Shown here piece after piece: positions 17,029-24,526 of a stretch of DNA of 64,000 bases. A program made the position numbers and the translations under genes. The notes beneath the pieces were generated by a model that saw only the letters and a list, made by a program, of their open reading frames with translations, was not told the origin of the DNA and did not search any database. This stretch comes from Methanolinea sp. (lineage in GTDB: Archaea; Halobacteriota; Methanomicrobia; Methanomicrobiales; Methanospirillaceae), in the NCBI GenBank assembly GCA_030019395.1, contig JASEES010000006.1, positions 1 to 64,000 on the forward strand, written 5' to 3'. Position 1 is the first letter of the stretch; each line of letters begins with the position of its first letter.

Positions 17029-18935
17029 ATGGTGCGGGTGCCCTTCAATCCCAAGACCGGGCTGCAGTAATTTCAAGACTCGAAGATCTTCGAACGCGCG
17101 AAAAGAACGCTCCTATTGAAGCGCGGCAAGAGATTGCGCTCGAAATTTCAAGATTAACAACTCTTCTTCAGAAGATCGACGGCGCAATTACAGAAACCAG
17201 GTGCGAGGAGGACTCGTATAAACGCGACAGCACGGGCCCTTCGGAATACGATGAGATAAACACGCGACTATGGCTGGAAAGGGAACAGAACCGTCTTAAA
17301 GAAATCGCAGCAGAACGGGACCGGCAGGAAAGATTGACCGTTCAATGCCGGGATGGAACTGTTGGGTGCGCGTATAGTGATATAGGAAACGCTCGTCGGT
17401 TCATAATTCGGCATCACCGCAATGTCAGATATTGCGCACCCTGGCGGAAGTGGTTGATATGGGATGGGGCCCGCTGGGCAATAGATGATAGAAACGAGAT
17501 ACTGCGTCTGGCAAAAGACACAGCACTCCGGATTGCTGATGAGGCACGCATTCAGGATACCCCACAGGAAGTCTTGCGGTGGGCGGCGGCATCGCAGAAC
17601 CACGCCCGGATTATGGCAATGGTTGATTTATCAAAACCTGAATGTGCAATCCTTCCTGAGAATTTCGATGCAAACCCAAACCTCTTGAATTTCCCGAACG
17701 GCACCCTCGACATCAGGACGTTCATGTTCCGCGAGCACCGGAGAGAAGACCTATGCACAAAGGTCATGGGATGCATCTATGACCCTGATGCGCAATGCCC
17801 GACCTGGCTGGAACACTTGCACATCGTCTTCGCAGGAGATGAGACCTTCATTCATTCTTTCCGGTTGATGTGCGGATACTCGCTCCTCGCAAATAACCCG
17901 GAACAGGTCCTCTTCGTCCTGCATGGCGGAGGAAAGAATGGAAAGTCCGTCACCATCGGAACCCTGCGGCGGATCTGGGGGGAGTATGGCTGGAACCTGG
18001 CGGCAGACAGCCTTCTGGCCCGAAAGCATGCGGATGCATGCACACCACGGTCGGACCTTGCCGCACTAAAGGGCGTTCGCCTGGCCACGGCGTCAGAGAG
18101 CGATGGAGGCACCAGGTTGTCAGAGGCTACCGTGAAGATCCTCACTGGTGGTGACGATGTACTGACGGTCCGTCGCCTCTATTCCGAGGAGTTCTCATTC
18201 AAACCCGGCGCAAAGATCTGGCTCGTTACGAACCATTTACCGACCGTTCGAGGCACTGACGAGGCGATATGGCGGAGGATCTGGCTGGTCCCGTTCACAG
18301 TCACCATCCCGGAGGATAAACGAGACCCAATGATGGGAGATAAGCTGTATGCCGAGGCGTCCGGGATCTTGAACTGGTGCCTGGAGGGATTCCGGGAGTA
18401 TATGCAGGCAGGCCGGTTAGTGAGACCGGAGATAGTCACCCAGGCAACCGATGCATACCGGGAAGACCAGGACATACTCGCTGACTTCCTGGCGGAATAC
18501 TGTGATGTGGGTGAGGGGTATGAATGCACCGCAAAGGAGCTTTACCAAGCATATCGACAATGGTGTGCATGGGATAATGAGGAGCCGCTGAAGCCGAGAA
18601 CCTTCGGGATGCGGATGGGTGAGAGGTTCCAGAGGGTTCACACCAGGCTGGGGAAGGTCTACAAGGGTGTGAAAATTCGGAGTCAAAGTAACATCATCAA
18701 AAACAATCAAAATACACCCTGTGACGGAAAAGAAGCCCGGGTGACGGATAAATTCATTACGGGGAAAAGTCCCCTTAAGGAATCAACGGAATACTTTACC
18801 CCCTTTTTGAATTATCCGTCACCAAGCGTCACCGAGCCCGTAAAATCGAGATCGGATCTGAGCGCGAAGTGCGACCCACCATCCGACTCGGAACTGACTG
18901 CAGCACGGCGGGACCGGCAGGGGGTGGGGTCATGA
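17025..18935 (+). CDS. D5-family SF3 replicative helicase
   Basis: 636 residues with a GTG start overlapping the preceding TGA and a strong GAGGGGG upstream. Residues 1-110 are helical and charged. D5_N-like sequence follows (GNARRFIIRHHRNVRYC onward), then the SF3 helicase core with Walker A HGGGKNGKS near residue 300 and LWLVTNHLPTVRGTDEA-type sensor sequence (KIWLVTNHLPTVRGTDEAIW is 20 residues, near 405). The C-terminal D5 wing lies near 490-570, then a low-complexity tail. The archaeo-eukaryotic primase domain often found at the N-terminus of such proteins is not visible. It would unwind the element origin as a hexamer. Confidence 0.85.
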   Translation: MNGAGALQSQDRAAVISRLEDLRTREKNAPIEARQEIALEISRLTTLLQKIDGAITETRCEEDSYKRDSTGPSEYDEINTRLWLEREQNRLKEIAAERDRQERLTVQCRDGTVGCAYSDIGNARRFIIRHHRNVRYCAPWRKWLIWDGARWAIDDRNEILRLAKDTALRIADEARIQDTPQEVLRWAAASQNHARIMAMVDLSKPECAILPENFDANPNLLNFPNGTLDIRTFMFREHRREDLCTKVMGCIYDPDAQCPTWLEHLHIVFAGDETFIHSFRLMCGYSLLANNPEQVLFVLHGGGKNGKSVTIGTLRRIWGEYGWNLAADSLLARKHADACTPRSDLAALKGVRLATASESDGGTRLSEATVKILTGGDDVLTVRRLYSEEFSFKPGAKIWLVTNHLPTVRGTDEAIWRRIWLVPFTVTIPEDKRDPMMGDKLYAEASGILNWCLEGFREYMQAGRLVRPEIVTQATDAYREDQDILADFLAEYCDVGEGYECTAKELYQAYRQWCAWDNEEPLKPRTFGMRMGERFQRVHTRLGKVYKGVKIRSQSNIIKNNQNTPCDGKEARVTDKFITGKSPLKESTEYFTPFLNYPSPSVTEPVKSRSDLSAKCDPPSDSELTAARRDRQGVGS

Positions 18936-19237
18936 GCCCACGTCTGCGATGGTTCAAACACAACCAGCGAAGGCCGGCAAGGGACACACCACCGGCAAGC
19001 GAGGACAGGCACCCGGGCGGCCCCGTTCCTGGACTCTGGTGTTTCCAATGTTGGGAATGCGGGCACCGATGGACCGGTCCCCTCGTTTGGAACAATGCCA
19101 AATGCGCCATTTGCGGGGAGACCGTCCGGGTATCATGCGTGCGGCAGGCAACCCCGGGCACGGCATCACAACCCGGGGCCGGCCCCACACCCGCGACAAC
19201 AACGGCGAACAGTACCGAGGTGAAACATGAGCCATAA
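18932..19237 (+). CDS. small zinc-ribbon protein, 101 aa
   Basis: The ATG overlaps the helicase stop as ATGA. A basic N-terminus leads to CFQCWECGHRW and KCAICGE, giving a four-cysteine zinc ribbon with extra cysteines. A Thr/Ala/Pro-rich tail follows. Possibly a DNA- or protein-binding accessory of the helicase; no family is recognised. Confidence 0.6.
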   Translation: MSPRLRWFKHNQRRPARDTPPASEDRHPGGPVPGLWCFQCWECGHRWTGPLVWNNAKCAICGETVRVSCVRQATPGTASQPGAGPTPATTTANSTEVKHEP

Positions 19238-19694
19238 TAAAACGAGCAAAAGATCTTTAGTTTCTGAAGAAAAGCGGCAGCGGGCATTGGATTTACGCCG
19301 TGCCGGGGTGCCATACCGGGACATTGCACGCGAAATTGGCGTCTCACCCGGGCAGGCATACAAATACGTTGTATCTGGTCTGCGCCAAATCAGGGAGAGA
19401 AACGCCGAACTGGCCGAGGACGTCCGGACCCTTGAGAGACTCAGACTGGATAACCTGTTCCAGCACGCGTTTAATGCCGTCCTTCAAGGGGACTTGTCGG
19501 CAATCGACAGGTGTATAAAAGTAATGGACCGGCGGGCCCGAATGGACGGTCTCGACGCCCCGAGCAGGTCCGAGGTCACGGCGAGCCTGACCAGCACACC
19601 CGAATGGATCGAATTGAGAACAAAAATCTTAAACGTCCTGGAGAAATTCCCGGGCGCGAAAGAACAATTGATCAGAGAATTACAGGAGGTTTGA
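19227..19694 (+). CDS. helix-turn-helix protein, terminase-small-subunit-like
   Basis: 155 residues with GAGGTGA seven bases upstream. The N-terminal helix-turn-helix (ALDLRRAGVPYRDIAREIGV, then SPGQAYKYV) resembles the homeodomain-like region of resolvases and small terminase subunits. The helical C-terminal half (NAVLQGDLSAIDRCIKVMDR) resembles small terminase central domains. No large terminase is present, so a role in packaging is doubtful. It may instead bind the replication origin. Confidence 0.55.
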   Translation: MSHNKTSKRSLVSEEKRQRALDLRRAGVPYRDIAREIGVSPGQAYKYVVSGLRQIRERNAELAEDVRTLERLRLDNLFQHAFNAVLQGDLSAIDRCIKVMDRRARMDGLDAPSRSEVTASLTSTPEWIELRTKILNVLEKFPGAKEQLIRELQEV

Positions 19695-19698
19695 AAAA

Positions 19699-19887
19699 AT
19701 GAATGAGCTGATTTTCGACATTAAAAAACGCCTCATGCCCGCATGGAAAGTCCTGCGGGTAAAGGCCGGAACGACGGAAGAACAGATAGAAGAACTCAAA
19801 AAGGCAAACCCGGCGGAAAACTATGTTATCGTCGAACTCGTCGGGCGGAAGGATGTTGAACCCACAATTACGCGGCAAGAAAAATAA
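19699..19887 (+). CDS. small unknown element protein, 62 aa
   Basis: A very strong ribosome binding site (AGGAGGT) overlaps the previous gene's end. The sequence begins MNELIFDIKKRLMPAWKVLR and continues with the alternating pattern ENYVIVELVG. No family recognised. Same operon as the helicase. Confidence 0.6.
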   Translation: MNELIFDIKKRLMPAWKVLRVKAGTTEEQIEELKKANPAENYVIVELVGRKDVEPTITRQEK

Positions 19888-19899
19888 CGAGGTAATTAT

Positions 19900-20100
19900 A
19901 TGACAACTAAAATAAAATACGAGTTATGGAACAACGGCAAGAAGGTAAAAGCCATTGACACGTGGCCCGATGCGATAGATAAATACTTGGAACGCGACGG
20001 CGACGAGGTCTTTCCGGCCGGCAAGTCACCATACGTGGAAGAGGACGACAAGATCACCGAGGTTATCCCCCTCGTGCCTGAAAAACGGAAGGTGTTCTGA
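19900..20100 (+). CDS. small acidic element protein, 66 aa
   Basis: MTTKIKYELWNNGKKVKAID followed by an acidic stretch (DGDEVFPAG, EEDDKITEV). GAGG lies nine bases upstream. Its last base is the first base of the next gene's ATG, a one-base overlap. No family recognised. Confidence 0.6.
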   Translation: MTTKIKYELWNNGKKVKAIDTWPDAIDKYLERDGDEVFPAGKSPYVEEDDKITEVIPLVPEKRKVF

Positions 20101-20678
20101 TGCCCATCCTGAAGAAAACCACACCGGACGCCGACCAGGACGAGGTCGCGGCATTGAGGGCAGAGGTCGAACGATTAAAAACCCTCGACCGCATAAAGGC
20201 GAAATACCACGTTACCGACCCGGAAACCGCCGAGGCGCTCCTTGAACGCGAAAGGCAGGAAGAGGAAGAGAAAGCCCGCCGCCTCCGGGACTTTGAAGAG
20301 GAACAGCGCAGGAAGGCCGAGTTTGCGCAGAAGGCGAGAGAAAAGGCCTTGGAACTCTTCGAGACCGACCGCCTTCGGATCTGGTACCTCGAGTCAGGCC
20401 GTCCGGTGCAGAAGGTAAAAACCCTTGCCGGTTACGCCGTGCCCTGTAAGCAGTGCGGCGAACCCCTGCGGGAAACCATCTACCGGGTGCAATATGTTGG
20501 AGAGGCCTTTCTCAGGTATATCGATCGACCCATGCAGGACGGATCCGACCTGATCATTTACTCGGCCCGGAACCCGCTAAGCGTCTTTGTTGGGACCCTC
20601 TCGTTTTGGTTTCGCGAGAGGTGCTCAAGTTGCGGGAAAACGTCTTCCGGCCTCGCCCAATTAACGGTGTTGGAATGA
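20100..20678 (+). CDS. coiled-coil protein with zinc-binding C-terminus, 192 aa
   Basis: Residues 12-85 form a long charged coiled coil (EVAALRAEVERLKTLDRIKA and RERQEEEEKARRLRDFEEEQ). The C-terminal half has two CxxC pairs (CKQCGEP near 118 and CSSCGK near 177) that could form a zinc ribbon around a beta-rich insert. No family is recognised. The layout would suit a structural or DNA-organising protein of the element. The stop overlaps the next ATG as ATGA. Confidence 0.65.
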   Translation: MPILKKTTPDADQDEVAALRAEVERLKTLDRIKAKYHVTDPETAEALLERERQEEEEKARRLRDFEEEQRRKAEFAQKAREKALELFETDRLRIWYLESGRPVQKVKTLAGYAVPCKQCGEPLRETIYRVQYVGEAFLRYIDRPMQDGSDLIIYSARNPLSVFVGTLSFWFRERCSSCGKTSSGLAQLTVLE

Positions 20679-20872
20679 CCCGGACCACCCACGAGGCGAG
20701 GATCGCGGCGTTGGAAGAGAAGGTGGCCGCCCTGGAGTCCGCCCTGGACCGGGTCACCGATATGGTCGGCGAGATCATGGACCTGCAAAAACGCACGCAC
20801 GAGTGCGTATGCCGGCAGGACGCCCGGGCCCCGGGTGGACCCAGTGACGACGGGACGCCGTACCACCGGTGA
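20675..20872 (+). CDS. short coiled-coil protein, 65 aa
   Basis: MTRTTHEARIAALEEKVAAL continues as leucine/valine heptads to about residue 40, then two cysteines (ECVCR). The ATG overlaps the preceding TGA. It ends the main operon; the roughly 300 bases beyond hold no convincing gene. Confidence 0.6.
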   Translation: MTRTTHEARIAALEEKVAALESALDRVTDMVGEIMDLQKRTHECVCRQDARAPGGPSDDGTPYHR

Positions 20873-21170
20873 ATGGGCCCTCCGGTAACATCACCGGGGG
20901 GTTAAAAGGGTTTTCGCGATATCGTTGCAGATAATGCGGGAATCCAATCACCTCTTAGCGATTGAACGTGAACGGGCAAAGAAGAGGCATCAGGAAACCT
21001 GAATCTGTGGTGGCAACGTTGCCACCACAAAATGAAGGCAAATCCCCACCAGGTGGAATAGGTGCGGCCATTATCACTATCCATTGTGGATAGTGATACC
21101 CACAAAACGGGATGGAAAAGGCCCCGTTTCTATTTCGGGGCAGATGGGAAATGTCCCTTATAAAAACGTT

Positions 21171-21344
21171 TTACTTCTTTTCAACCCGTAGACATTTCCT
21201 ATTCTCATCAATTGTGATCAATACATCTTCCCCATCTTCAAAAGGGAAACGGTCATCTCCCGCAACATCGGCAGGGATGGAGATATATCGAGTCCTGGCC
21301 TTTCCACTTATCAAGAATATTTTTCCTATTCCCTTCTTTGACAT
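21171..21344 (-). CDS. AbrB-like (SpoVT/AbrB fold) regulator, 57 aa
   Basis: Found only by reading the minus strand. MSKKGIGKIFLISGKARTRY leads into ISIPADVAGDD and EDVLITIDENRKCLRVEKK, the strand pattern of swapped-hairpin AbrB proteins common in archaeal viruses and antitoxins. A TATA box on the minus strand (about 21368-21381, AAAGTATAAATATC) is 25-30 bases upstream, so the mRNA would be leaderless. It is divergent from the second small-gene operon across a cluster of repeated sites that it probably binds. Confidence 0.72.
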   Translation of the reverse strand: MSKKGIGKIFLISGKARTRYISIPADVAGDDRFPFEDGEDVLITIDENRKCLRVEKK

Positions 21345-21349
21345 TGATA

Positions 21350-21415
21350 ACTAAATTAGTAAGCAAGATATTTATACTTTAACCACCTATTGTAATTTAG
21401 TTACTAAATTGGTAA
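21350..21415. promoter_or_regulatory. operator-like cluster between divergent promoters
   Basis: ACTAAATTAGTAA at 21350-21362 and ACTAAATTGGTAA at 21403-21415 differ by one base. A reverse-orientation partial copy (GTAATTTAGT) starts at 21392. The TATA box of the AbrB-like gene lies between them. The spacing suits cooperative binding of a small dimeric repressor controlling both directions. Confidence 0.6.
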
Positions 21416-21437
21416 CTAACAACAAGGTGAAGAACCC

Positions 21438-21983
21438 ATGCAGAACGTGAAGAACACAAACGCGGCCGCCCCCTTTTCCCCGACTGCAAACGACGGAAAC
21501 GGGAAGGCAGCCAGGAACAGTATCGGCATGCAGATAAATGGGGTTTTCGTTCGGTGCGGCACCATCCGCATGAAGGGGAAGGCCGTCGAGGTCGCATATC
21601 GCGGGGTCGGTGGTGAATATACGGCGTATATCGGGGCGAAGGACATCCCCGGACTCGTCGGCCCCTCGCGTATGCCCTGCGACGTTCATGAGGTCCACGA
21701 GGACCCAGGCACCGACACCACTATGATCACCGTGGTCGGGCGTGCCTGGCGCTCCAGGTCGGGCCGTGCTCTCATGATCAAGACGGTGCACACTGCCGGC
21801 GCGGATATGATGGTCACGTGGCGGAAATTTTTGGACGTCCTCGAGGGGCGCACTGACCGGGCCACGGTCTCGAAATTCGCGGACAGGATAGATACCACTA
21901 CCCCCGCACCGATCGCCCAACCTCGTGCGAATAATGAGCCCGTAAAATCGCCCGTTTCCAAGGGACTCGAGGGGGCGTTCTGA
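21438..21983 (+). CDS. unknown element protein, 181 aa
   Basis: First gene of the second rightward run, with GGTGA 9-13 bases upstream. A disordered N-terminus (about 28 residues, NTNAAAPFSPTANDGNGK) precedes a beta-rich central domain (MQINGVFVRCGTIRMKGKAV; MITVVGRAWRSRSGRALMIK). A helix (WRKFLDVLEGR) and a disordered Pro-rich tail follow. This is the general plan of a small nucleic-acid-binding protein, but I recognise no family. Confidence 0.65.
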   Translation: MQNVKNTNAAAPFSPTANDGNGKAARNSIGMQINGVFVRCGTIRMKGKAVEVAYRGVGGEYTAYIGAKDIPGLVGPSRMPCDVHEVHEDPGTDTTMITVVGRAWRSRSGRALMIKTVHTAGADMMVTWRKFLDVLEGRTDRATVSKFADRIDTTTPAPIAQPRANNEPVKSPVSKGLEGAF

Positions 21984-21985
21984 TC

Positions 21986-22123
21986 ATGCCCTTTACACCC
22001 GATGAAGAGGCGGCAATCGAGAAGATCCTGATCGACCTCGCGAAGACTGAGGAGGGCCGTGCTCTTCTCCGTCGGTATGCAGAGGACCATGGGATCCAGA
22101 TATCGAAGGAAGAGGCGGAGTGA
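21986..22123 (+). CDS. very small element protein, 45 aa
   Basis: MPFTPDEEAAIEKILIDLAK with an acidic helical end (ISKEEAE). A G-rich ribosome binding site lies just upstream and the gene starts two bases after the previous stop. No family recognised. Confidence 0.5.
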   Translation: MPFTPDEEAAIEKILIDLAKTEEGRALLRRYAEDHGIQISKEEAE

Positions 22124-22125
22124 TC

Positions 22126-22347
22126 ATGCCCGACATTCCGGTCCTTGGAAACTATCTGCATACCACCCGGCAGGAAGGACCTGTCTACTCCTCGAGTATC
22201 ACGATAGGCACCCCGGCAAAAGGCGGCGAAGTGAAGGTCTATTTCGACCCGGCCGACCCCGTGGACGCAGAGAAGAGGATCCGCGAGGCATTCCGACTGC
22301 GGGCGCTCGCCCGGGCCCTGGCAGAAGGACAGGAGGTGCACGCATGA
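22126..22347 (+). CDS. small element protein, 73 aa
   Basis: MPDIPVLGNYLHTTRQEGPV, then a beta strand (GGEVKVYFDPADP) and an Arg/Ala-rich helix (EKRIREAFRLRALARALAE). A GGAG site lies upstream. The stop overlaps the next ATG as ATGA. No family recognised. Confidence 0.5.
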   Translation: MPDIPVLGNYLHTTRQEGPVYSSSITIGTPAKGGEVKVYFDPADPVDAEKRIREAFRLRALARALAEGQEVHA

Positions 22348-22490
22348 CCTGGTGGATCTGCAGGTCATGTATCCCCGCGTGTCAACTGCGAGGGGTTAAT
22401 GATCCGGAGAACCCCCCACGAGGGTGTCCCTGGAGATACAACAACCCAGACGAACCCGATAAGTCAAATTGGCGGAATGTGGTGGACTAA
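22344..22490 (+). CDS. very small Cys/Trp-rich element protein, 48 aa
   Basis: MTWWICRSCIPACQLRGVND has three cysteines close together with a fourth in PRGCPWRYNN, so it may bind zinc. An AGGAGG site lies upstream. Coupled to both neighbours by overlapping start and stop codons. Confidence 0.5.
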   Translation: MTWWICRSCIPACQLRGVNDPENPPRGCPWRYNNPDEPDKSNWRNVVD

Positions 22491-22654
22491 TGCCATCCGA
22501 ACGCTGGCACGAACTGGAACGCCGGTTCCAGGCCGAGTATGATAAGGTAAACTGGTATCTCCGGCACGACGACCTTATGGCGGCCGCATATCACCGCGGG
22601 AGAATGGACGCGGCCCGTGCCGCCCTAGAGGAATACGAACGGAGGCACCCGTAA
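22490..22654 (+). CDS. very small helical element protein, 54 aa
   Basis: The ATG shares a base with the preceding TAA (TAATG). MPSERWHELERRFQAEYDKV is followed by a second helix rich in Ala/Arg. An amphipathic helical hairpin is likely; function unknown. Confidence 0.5.
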   Translation: MPSERWHELERRFQAEYDKVNWYLRHDDLMAAAYHRGRMDAARAALEEYERRHP

Positions 22655-22812
22655 TGAGATGCAAGAAATGCATGAACTGGCAGTGGGACCTCGTGTGGCC
22701 CTATGCCACATCTGAAGAAGGTATCTCCCTGCACCTGTGGCAATGCACGACGTGTAAGCATGTGGTTCTGGCGTCGGATCAGACCGCAGAGTCAGAATGG
22801 GTGACAGTATGA
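22654..22812 (+). CDS. very small zinc-ribbon-like protein, 52 aa
   Basis: Two CxxC pairs (MRCKKCMNW and WQCTTCKHV) about 30 residues apart make a minimal zinc ribbon. The ATG shares a base with the preceding stop (TAATG), and its own stop overlaps the next start as ATGA. Confidence 0.55.
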   Translation: MRCKKCMNWQWDLVWPYATSEEGISLHLWQCTTCKHVVLASDQTAESEWVTV

Positions 22813-22964
22813 TACCGACAACCTTTTTCCGGGAGAGGGCGATCGCATATCGTCGTATCCTTGACCTGGAACGCGAGGCCGATGCCCTCGACCGTGCCGG
22901 GTATCCAGTCCAGGCACGCGCGAAACGGGCCACCGCCTCCATCCTGCGGGCTTTATGGATGTGA
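22809..22964 (+). CDS. very small helical element protein, 51 aa
   Basis: MIPTTFFRERAIAYRRILDL is followed by EREADALDRAGYPVQARAKR. It is a basic, two-helix protein with no known family. Last gene of the second small-gene run. Confidence 0.5.
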   Translation: MIPTTFFRERAIAYRRILDLEREADALDRAGYPVQARAKRATASILRALWM

Positions 22965-23033
22965 TCATGTTGTGGGGAATTTACTGGGTAACGAAGTCGG
23001 CGAAAATATTCATGTAATCCCGTTGGGTGTTGC

Positions 23034-23489
23034 TCACTGACCCATTATTACTTTCACCCGCTCTCTTTTTTCCTGTGATTTCTGGAGCCATGGAGAGGCT
23101 GTTGAGATATAACCAAGAGCTTCGATAGAACCAGCGTCCTGGACCTTTGAGAGATCAACACAGGCCATACGGAGATCGCTAAGAGCTGAAAGGTAATCCT
23201 GTTTTGCGGTTGAATATTTAGTGGTTACTTGAATTTTAGAAATGGCATCATAATGCCCATCAATGGTATTAATCATGGCCTTTGATTTTCCGGACATTGC
23301 TTTCAAATCAATGTTTGTGGTCCCTTCTGGTCCCATAGCCGCGCGCATATCGTTACCATACTGAATCACATCGGTTTCAGAATCTTGCCAGGCTTTCCGG
23401 AACTCATCATCGGGATTTCCACCTAAACATCCAGAGAGGGCCATAGTGGATATTAGGATTAGTAGAAGGAGTGCATGGAGTATTTTCAT
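23034..23489 (-). CDS. small lipoprotein carried by the element
   Basis: 151 residues. The signal peptide (MKILHALLLLILISTMALSG) ends in the lipobox cysteine at residue 21, followed by CLGGN. The mature part is helical and charged with no recognised domain. It is on the opposite strand to its neighbours and more AT-rich than the flanking host genes. It is probably a passenger gene that alters the host surface rather than an element core gene; that role is inference. Confidence 0.7.
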   Translation of the reverse strand: MKILHALLLLILISTMALSGCLGGNPDDEFRKAWQDSETDVIQYGNDMRAAMGPEGTTNIDLKAMSGKSKAMINTIDGHYDAISKIQVTTKYSTAKQDYLSALSDLRMACVDLSKVQDAGSIEALGYISTASPWLQKSQEKRERVKVIMGQ

Positions 23490-23756
23490 AGGGCTACCAT
23501 ATTAAATTAAGAAAGAAAAAATTTCCGTTTCTCATAAAACAAAAGATCATATCGTGACCACCTCGATCGCCCATCTCATTTTTATATTGCTGATAAATAA
23601 TATCTCAATATAAAATCCTTTTTTTGGGATTAAACGTGTTTTATCGTGTTGCTGACTATCCCATACTCTTAATTATGTGGTCGCCGATTCCTGGGACGGT
23701 GACAGGGCCCGGGTTGTTAAGGGGTTCCTGGAACGACCCGCACATTTGGAGAGCAC

Positions 23757-23867
23757 ATGACACAGCGCGACGACATGATTAAGATCTGGGACGCCCAGGA
23801 AGCGGAACTTGCCCGCCTTGTGAATGATCCCGCTGCCGAAAGGTTTAAAAAGGATCGGCATATATGA
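23757..23867 (+). CDS. possible very small protein, 36 aa
   Basis: MTQRDDMIKIWDAQEAELAR with a charged helical remainder ending in KKDRHI. A GGAG site six bases upstream is the main support. No family; could be a chance frame. Confidence 0.35.
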   Translation: MTQRDDMIKIWDAQEAELARLVNDPAAERFKKDRHI

Positions 23868-23882
23868 TCGAATTGGTACCTA

Positions 23883-23954
23883 CCAACCCCAGACAACATG
23901 GTACCCTCACAACCCCCGCGGTTGTCTGTTTGTGGTGTGGTTTTTCGGGGTTGG
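23883..23954 (+). repeat. two-part inverted repeat upstream of the Cys-rich gene
   Basis: CCAACCCC (23883-23890) pairs with GGGGTTGG (23947-23954). Just inside, AGACAAC (23891-23897) pairs with GTTGTCT (23921-23927). The RNA could form a 15-pair stem with an asymmetric bulge. It lies about 80 bases before the Cys-rich gene's ATG and could be a structured leader or a protein site. Confidence 0.45.
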
Positions 23955-24032
23955 TTAAAACAGGATTATTTGACCGAAGGTTCGTTTCCTGGAACCGATC
24001 GAATCAAAAAAAGTCCTAAAGAGGTAATGATC

Positions 24033-24299
24033 ATGTATTGGAACACCGAATGTGATAAATTAAACGAAACGTGCGACGAATGCGTAAAGGAATTTTGCTC
24101 CGAATGCATTAAGGAGTATTGTCAATACGAATGCAAGGCCGGGGATCTTCCCGAAGTCTGCGAGACCTGCGATCCGAGGGAAGAGTTAAATTGTGTCTAT
24201 GATTGCGACCTTTCGGAACGTTTGGGGTGTGCGGACTGCGAGGAAATCAGGAATTTATGTATCGAGTGCGACGAAGTAAAAACCTGTGATATCAGATAA
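24033..24299 (+). CDS. small acidic cysteine-rich protein, 88 aa
   Basis: Sixteen cysteines in 88 residues, mostly as close pairs: CDEC, CSEC, CQYEC, CETC, CVYDC, CADC and CIEC, in a strongly Glu/Asp-rich background. Such density implies metal clusters or several zinc sites; in an anaerobe iron-sulfur or thiolate-metal binding is possible. GAGGT at 24021-24025 fits the ATG at 24033; one at 24027 is also in frame. No family recognised. It is the last gene of the element, about 230 bases before the tRNA. It has no signal peptide. Confidence 0.65.
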   Translation: MYWNTECDKLNETCDECVKEFCSECIKEYCQYECKAGDLPEVCETCDPREELNCVYDCDLSERLGCADCEEIRNLCIECDEVKTCDIR

Positions 24300-24526
24300 T
24301 TCATTTTTTTCGTCGTGACCAACAGACATAATATACCCGCCCAACAATCCCTTTTTGCCAACCCGACCAGGGGCGGGTTGTGCTATCGGTCATTCACCAC
24401 CTGCACATACACAACCCCCGCATCTTTTTTCCTGCGTGATGGGGTCAAACGTTTTTATTATTGACACGCGAATATTGACAGGCAACCAGATACACAAGAT
24501 GTTAGTGTATTTGCCAATCGGTCGTT
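24300..24526 (+). other. non-coding right end of the element
   Basis: No gene seen. CAACCCG (24358-24364) can pair with CGGGTTG (24374-24380). CACAACCCCCGC at 24410-24421 repeats the sequence at 23909-23920. An imperfect inverted repeat (GGCAA 24481-24485 and ATACAC 24490-24495, against GTGTAT 24505-24510 and TTGCC 24511-24515) ends 11 bases before the attachment core. This may hold integrase arm sites and the promoter now used by the tRNA. Confidence 0.45.

Noticed and set aside
19227-19694. firm call of a phage small terminase
   Set aside because: The helix-turn-helix is clear, but no large terminase, portal or capsid gene is present, so the packaging role was not asserted.
21112-21354. 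80-residue plus-strand frame opposite the AbrB-like gene
   Set aside because: No ribosome binding site, no family; the minus-strand reading gives a coherent AbrB-like fold with a TATA box.
22059-22490. 143-residue frame across the small-gene run
   Set aside because: Only its last 48 codons (from 22344) have a start with a binding site and coupling; the upstream part is an Arg-rich out-of-frame reading of the neighbours.
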